DNA of 64,000 bases from Yersinia enterocolitica (GTDB lineage: Bacteria > Pseudomonadota > Gammaproteobacteria > Enterobacterales > Enterobacteriaceae). Both the position numbers and the translations under genes were made by a program. The stretch covers positions 1,984,001 through 2,048,000 of the forward strand of contig NBTC02000002.1 of NCBI GenBank assembly GCA_002082245.2. Reading direction: 5' to 3'. Below are positions 60,827 through 64,000 of this stretch, piece by piece. Each line of letters opens with the position of its first letter. The first letter of the stretch is position 1. A model generated the notes under the pieces. The model did not search any database. It was not told where the DNA came from and saw only the letters and a program-made list of their open reading frames with translations.

Positions 60827-62014
60827 CTAAGCTTTTGACTGACGTTCCAGGCTATCCATATAGTCGGCATACCACTGAAGCATTTCCCTGCGACCATCAA
60901 GATACTGGGCATGATTGTAGGTGCCACGAATGCTGTTTTTATCCACGTGTGCCAGCTGTGTTTCTATCCACGCAGTATTAAACCCCTGCTCATGCAAAAT
61001 GGTGCTCATAGTGTGACGGAAACCATGACCAGTGGCTTTGCCATGATAACCAATACGCTTTATGACCTGATTAATACTGGCTTCACTCATTGGCTTTAAG
61101 CTGTCATTTCGACCAGGGAATACCAGTTTAAATCGCCCAGTAATCTCATGTAATTGACGCAGTAATGCCAAAACTTGCTCTGATAAGGGGACCAAGTGAG
61201 GACGACGCATTTTCATTCTGGCGGTGGGAACTTCCCAGACGGCTTTGTCCAAGTCAAATTCTAGCCACTCAGCAGCCCGTAGTTCGGTTGTACGAACACC
61301 AGTAAGCATAAGGAGCCGTGTTGCTATTCGAGTGACTGTGCTGCCGCTATAGGCGTTGAGAGCATTAAGGTATGCGGGAAGCTCGTTCGCTAAGAGGTGG
61401 GGGTAATGCGTATGCTTCTGAACAGCCAGAGCGCCAGCTAGTTCACTTGCTGGATTGTTCTCTGCTCTGCCAGTTACGATCGCATAACGGAAAGTTTGGC
61501 TGCATGCCTGGCGAATTTTACGCATTTTATCGAGGACGCCGCGCTTTTCTAACTTGCGTAGGGTTTCGAGAATTTCTAGAGGTTTGATTTCGGCAATTGG
61601 ACGTTTTCCAACGTAAGGGAATATGTCTTTTTCGAACGACTCCATTAAATCATCAGCATAACCCTTGGACCAATTGGGCCTTTTGTAGGCATGCCATTCT
61701 CTGGCTAGAGCTTCGAACGTGTTATCAATGCTGACTTTTCTGGTTTGTTTTTCTACTTTTTTTTCTTCACCTGGGTCGCCGCCCACTGCAAGTATACGCT
61801 TTGCCTCATCTCTTTTTGCTCTGGCTTCAGCAAGAGTGATATCAGGATAGACCCCAAATGCTAGCAATTTTTCTTTACCGGCGATCCGATACTTCAGCCG
61901 CCAACAACGTGAACCAGTAGTTTTTACTAACAAAAATAATCCACCTCCATCAGATAGCTTATAGGGCTTCTCTTTTGGCTTTGCAGTATCGACCTGTCGG
62001 GCGTTCAGTTTCAT
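60827..62014 (-). CDS. int: Tyrosine integrase, P4 family
   Basis: A 395-residue recombinase. The N-terminus (K-L-N-A-R-Q-V-D-T-A-K-P, then L-S-D-G-G-G-L-F-L) is the DUF4102 arm-binding domain of P4-type integrases. Catalytic residues are R241 (T-G-V-R-T-T-E-L-R), H330 and R333 (G-H-G-F-R-H), H356 (L-A-H-V-D) and Y366 (G-T-Y-N-H-A). It inserts the prophage into argU, whose 3' end is 166 bases away. A start at 62047 would add 11 residues. A second, cut copy of its 5' end lies at 18023. Confidence 0.93.
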   Translation of the reverse strand: MKLNARQVDTAKPKEKPYKLSDGGGLFLLVKTTGSRCWRLKYRIAGKEKLLAFGVYPDITLAEARAKRDEAKRILAVGGDPGEEKKVEKQTRKVSIDNTFEALAREWHAYKRPNWSKGYADDLMESFEKDIFPYVGKRPIAEIKPLEILETLRKLEKRGVLDKMRKIRQACSQTFRYAIVTGRAENNPASELAGALAVQKHTHYPHLLANELPAYLNALNAYSGSTVTRIATRLLMLTGVRTTELRAAEWLEFDLDKAVWEVPTARMKMRRPHLVPLSEQVLALLRQLHEITGRFKLVFPGRNDSLKPMSEASINQVIKRIGYHGKATGHGFRHTMSTILHEQGFNTAWIETQLAHVDKNSIRGTYNHAQYLDGRREMLQWYADYMDSLERQSKA

Positions 62015-62045
62015 GTGGGGGTATCTCACTTCATTGAACCTAGAC

Positions 62046-62066
62046 ATACCCCCAATAGTACCCCCA
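62046..62066 (+). repeat. Direct repeat, possible integrase arm site (right)
   Basis: Two copies of the TACCCCCA unit in the pattern ATACCCCCAAT then AGTACCCCCA, similar to 18190-18210. It overlaps the upstream alternative integrase start, so integrase binding could also repress its own gene. Confidence 0.5.
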
Positions 62067-62179
62067 CTTTGTTGTTGATTGCAGTGGATGTAGGTAGACG
62101 TTGGGATGCTAGGAATTGTCAGAGAGGCTGATTATATAAGGGATTAGTAGACTTAGATAGACGTTAGAAGAGGTATAGA

Positions 62180-62256
62180 TGGTACGCCCTACAGGATTCG
62201 AACCTGTGACCTACGGCTTAGAAGGCCGTTGCTCTATCCAACTGAGCTAAGGGCGC
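62180..62256 (-). tRNA. argU: tRNA-Arg (anticodon UCU), argU
   Basis: A full cloverleaf on the minus strand: acceptor G-C-G-C-C-C-U, D arm with A-G-C-U-C-A-G-U-U-G-G-A, anticodon loop C-U-U-C-U-A-A giving UCU, T arm G-G-U-U-C-G-A-A-U-C-C and an encoded CCA. It reads AGA codons. The prophage is inserted in its 3' half. The first base pair is G1-U72, unlike the G-C pair recalled for E. coli argU; this may come from the phage-supplied 3' end. Confidence 0.95.
62186..62196. repeat. Putative right attachment site (attR) in argU
   Basis: GCCCTACAGGA, shared with 18119-18129, lies in the T-arm/acceptor part of argU. The integrase gene begins 170 bases away, the usual arrangement of tRNA-integrated elements. 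Confidence 0.65.
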
Positions 62257-62470
62257 ATTTGATATTTACCGCAGCACAGAACACTGCCGGTAGTCAGTTG
62301 CGGGTTGGATTATACGGGCAGTCTCTTTCGAGTCAATGGGTTTTCGCCTTACGGTTTATCATCTGGCTATTTAATCGTTAATTAATCGTTATTATACGCC
62401 TGACAGCACGCCCCGCTTCTGACAAAATAGGCACATTCCCGCTTTTTTTAATTGATGGATCCCTCCACTG

Positions 62471-63337
62471 ATGTCAGCAAAAATTATTGATGGTAAAACG
62501 ATTGCGCAGCAGGTAAGAAATGAAGTTGCTGCGTTGGTACAGAAACGTTTGGCTGCCGGTAAGCGTGCTCCCGGCCTTGCTGTAGTATTAGTTGGTGTCA
62601 ACCCAGCCTCACAAATTTATGTCGCCAGTAAGCGTAAGGCGTGCGAAGAGGTCGGTTTTGTTTCGCGTTCTTATGATCTGCCAGTGACCACCACTGAAGC
62701 AGAGTTGCTGGCATTGATTGATTCACTGAATGACGATGGTGAAATTGATGGGATTCTGGTGCAACTGCCACTGCCTGCAGGCATTGATAATGTCAAAGTG
62801 CTGGAACGTATCCACCCAGATAAAGACGTAGATGGCTTCCACCCGTATAACGTGGGCCGCCTGTGTCAACGCGCACCGAAATTGCGCCCTTGCACCCCAC
62901 GCGGCATCGTTACTTTGCTGGAGCGTTATAATATCTCGACATACGGCCTCAATGCAGTTGTGGTCGGTGCATCCAATATTGTAGGCCGCCCGATGAGCCT
63001 TGAACTGCTGCTAGCAGGTTGCACTACCACCGTCACGCATCGTTTTACCAAAAATCTGCGCCAACATGTGGAAAATGCTGACTTGCTGGTGGTTGCCGTG
63101 GGTAAACCCGGTTTTATTCCCGGTGAATGGATTAAACCTGGTGCTATCGTGATTGATGTAGGCATTAACCGTCTGGAAAGTGGTAAAGTAGTCGGCGATG
63201 TAGAATTTGATGTCGCCGTTGAGCGTGCGGGTTGGATTACACCGGTTCCCGGTGGCGTCGGGCCGATGACCGTTGCAACACTGATACAAAATACCTTGCA
63301 AGCCTGCGAGGAATATCACGACATCAACGAAAATTGA
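62471..63337 (+). CDS. folD: Bifunctional methylenetetrahydrofolate dehydrogenase/cyclohydrolase
   Basis: A 288-residue protein, the length of E. coli FolD. The catalytic Y50 and K54 lie in [11 protein letters not shown]; the substrate loop Q-L-P-L-P-A-G-I follows near 96-103; N-I-V-G-R-P lies in the NADP-binding part; [11 protein letters not shown] is near 260. It converts 5,10-methylene-THF to 10-formyl-THF in one-carbon metabolism. It is a core gene and marks the host side of the prophage junction. A short AT-rich region with its promoter separates it from argU. Confidence 0.97.
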   Translation: MSAKIIDGKTIAQQVRNEVAALVQKRLAAGKRAPGLAVVLVGVNPASQIYVASKRKACEEVGFVSRSYDLPVTTTEAELLALIDSLNDDGEIDGILVQLPLPAGIDNVKVLERIHPDKDVDGFHPYNVGRLCQRAPKLRPCTPRGIVTLLERYNISTYGLNAVVVGASNIVGRPMSLELLLAGCTTTVTHRFTKNLRQHVENADLLVVAVGKPGFIPGEWIKPGAIVIDVGINRLESGKVVGDVEFDVAVERAGWITPVPGGVGPMTVATLIQNTLQACEEYHDINEN

Positions 63338-63351
63338 TTGTAAGGACAGGA

Positions 63352-63564
63352 ATGGACATTTTTCATTTGGAAAAACACCCACACGTTGAGCTGTGTGACT
63401 TATTAAAGTTACAGGGCTGGAACGACAGCGGTGCCTCAGCGAAAGCCGCCATCGCAGATGGACAGGTGAAAGTCGACGGGAATGTAGAAACACGTAAGCG
63501 CTGCAAAATCCTGGCTGACCAGATTGTTGAGTTTCAAGGCATGAAAGTGCAGGTTAAAGCCTAA
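63352..63564 (+). CDS. ybcJ: S4-domain RNA-binding protein YbcJ
   Basis: A 70-residue protein with an S4-like fold: L-C-D-L-L-K-L-Q-G-W-N-D-S-G-A-S-A-K, then G-Q-V-K-V-D-G-N-V-E-T-R-K-R-C-K. The conserved start and spacing match E. coli YbcJ. It is 14 bases after folD and likely cotranscribed. Function in RNA binding is known from structure only. Confidence 0.93.
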   Translation: MDIFHLEKHPHVELCDLLKLQGWNDSGASAKAAIADGQVKVDGNVETRKRCKILADQIVEFQGMKVQVKA

Positions 63565-63627
63565 TCACCTCAGCAAAGGCGAGTTCTAGCTGGTTATTGC
63601 GAAAGACTGCCATGGCGAGATAAGGGC

Positions 63628-63671
63628 AAAAAAATGCGGTTACTGGTCAGCACCAGAACCGCAATTTTTTT
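63628..63671. terminator. Bidirectional terminator between ybcJ and cysS
   Basis: Stem GCGGTTACTGG (63636-63646) with CCAGAACCGC (63653-63662), A-run on the left and TTTTTTT on the right, so it can end both convergent transcripts. Confidence 0.85.
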
Positions 63672-63713
63672 AGATGCAGATAGCTAAATTGCACCTATCC
63701 ACCCAATACCATG

Positions 63714-64000
63714 CTATTTACGGCGCCATATCGTCCCTTGTGGGCCATCTTCCAGCACAATACCCAGCTCATTCAACTGATCACGGGCCGAATCGGCCAG
63801 CGCCCAATCTTTACTGCTACGGGCATCGTTACGTTGCTTAATTAACGCTTCTATTTTTGCTACTTCGTCGTCATTAGTCTGCGCGCCACTTTGTAAAAAC
63901 AGCTCTGGATCCTGCTCTAATAATCCCAGCACATGGGCCAGTTTACGCAATTCTGCCGCTAAGCCATTCGCCGCCATAATATCTTCAGTTTTTAGGCGGT
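63714..64000 (-). CDS. cysS: Cysteinyl-tRNA synthetase, C-terminal part
   Basis: The last ~95 residues of CysRS, running off the window edge. [15 protein letters not shown] and [25 protein letters not shown] are the usual end of bacterial CysRS, with a final G-T-I-W-R-R-K. The catalytic HIGH and KMSKS motifs lie outside the window. It charges tRNA-Cys; the ybcJ-cysS neighbourhood matches that of E. coli. Confidence 0.95.
   Translation of the reverse strand, partial: RLKTEDIMAANGLAAELRKLAHVLGLLEQDPELFLQSGAQTNDDEVAKIEALIKQRNDARSSKDWALADSARDQLNELGIVLEDGPQGTIWRRK

Overview
The window looks like the chromosome of a Yersinia or a close insect-associated relative in the Enterobacterales. Its right end has the argU tRNA(UCU)-folD-ybcJ-cysS order, the same neighbourhood that carries prophage DLP12 in E. 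coli. The left end carries a serralysin/type I secretion operon and a Pir-type insecticidal toxin island. The genus is inferred from protein likeness and gene order; no 16S or other marker is present.

Layout. 25-789: membrane-bound ToxR-like regulator. 1562-1900: 5'-truncated aldo/keto reductase pseudogene. 1996-10535 (minus strand): two serralysin metalloproteases, a periplasmic protease inhibitor, and the PrtD/PrtE/PrtF exporter. 11010-18021: an island bracketed by two inward-facing IS6-family remnants. It holds a stand-alone OmpR-type winged-helix regulator, a holin-endolysin-spanin lysis cassette, a PirA/PirB-like binary toxin and a secreted GDSL phospholipase resembling thermolabile haemolysin. 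18023-18129: the start of a second integrase gene and an 11-bp att-like sequence. 18130-62196: a roughly 44-kb prophage inserted in the 3' end of argU. 62180-64000: argU, folD, ybcJ and the 3' end of cysS.

The prophage is mosaic. Its head genes are lambda-like (terminase GpA, gpW, portal, S49 protease, decoration protein, capsid E). Its contractile tail is Mu-like (gp37, gp38, sheath, tube, frameshifted chaperone, tape measure with a transglycosylase domain, gp43 to gp48, fibre). Lysis uses a holin, an M15 endolysin and Rz/Rz1 spanins. Replication and regulation look P4-like: a DUF927/TOPRIM primase-helicase, an Ash/Icd-like protein, AlpA, Bro-N and ORF6N proteins, and no recognisable CI repressor. 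Accessory genes include a DUF1883 protein, a KTSC protein and an unexplained two-gene module (48806-50423: a soluble protein plus a membrane protein).

The most interesting system is the PirAB island. A regulator, a lysis cassette and a binary toxin lie side by side. This resembles the lysis-based type 10 secretion described for Yersinia Tc toxins, here apparently paired with PirAB. Its outer-membrane spanin frame is interrupted by an amber codon. The second structural surprise is a pair of mirror-image iteron clusters, each around a 42-bp AT-rich core, one near each prophage end, which could be a bipartite P4-type replication origin.
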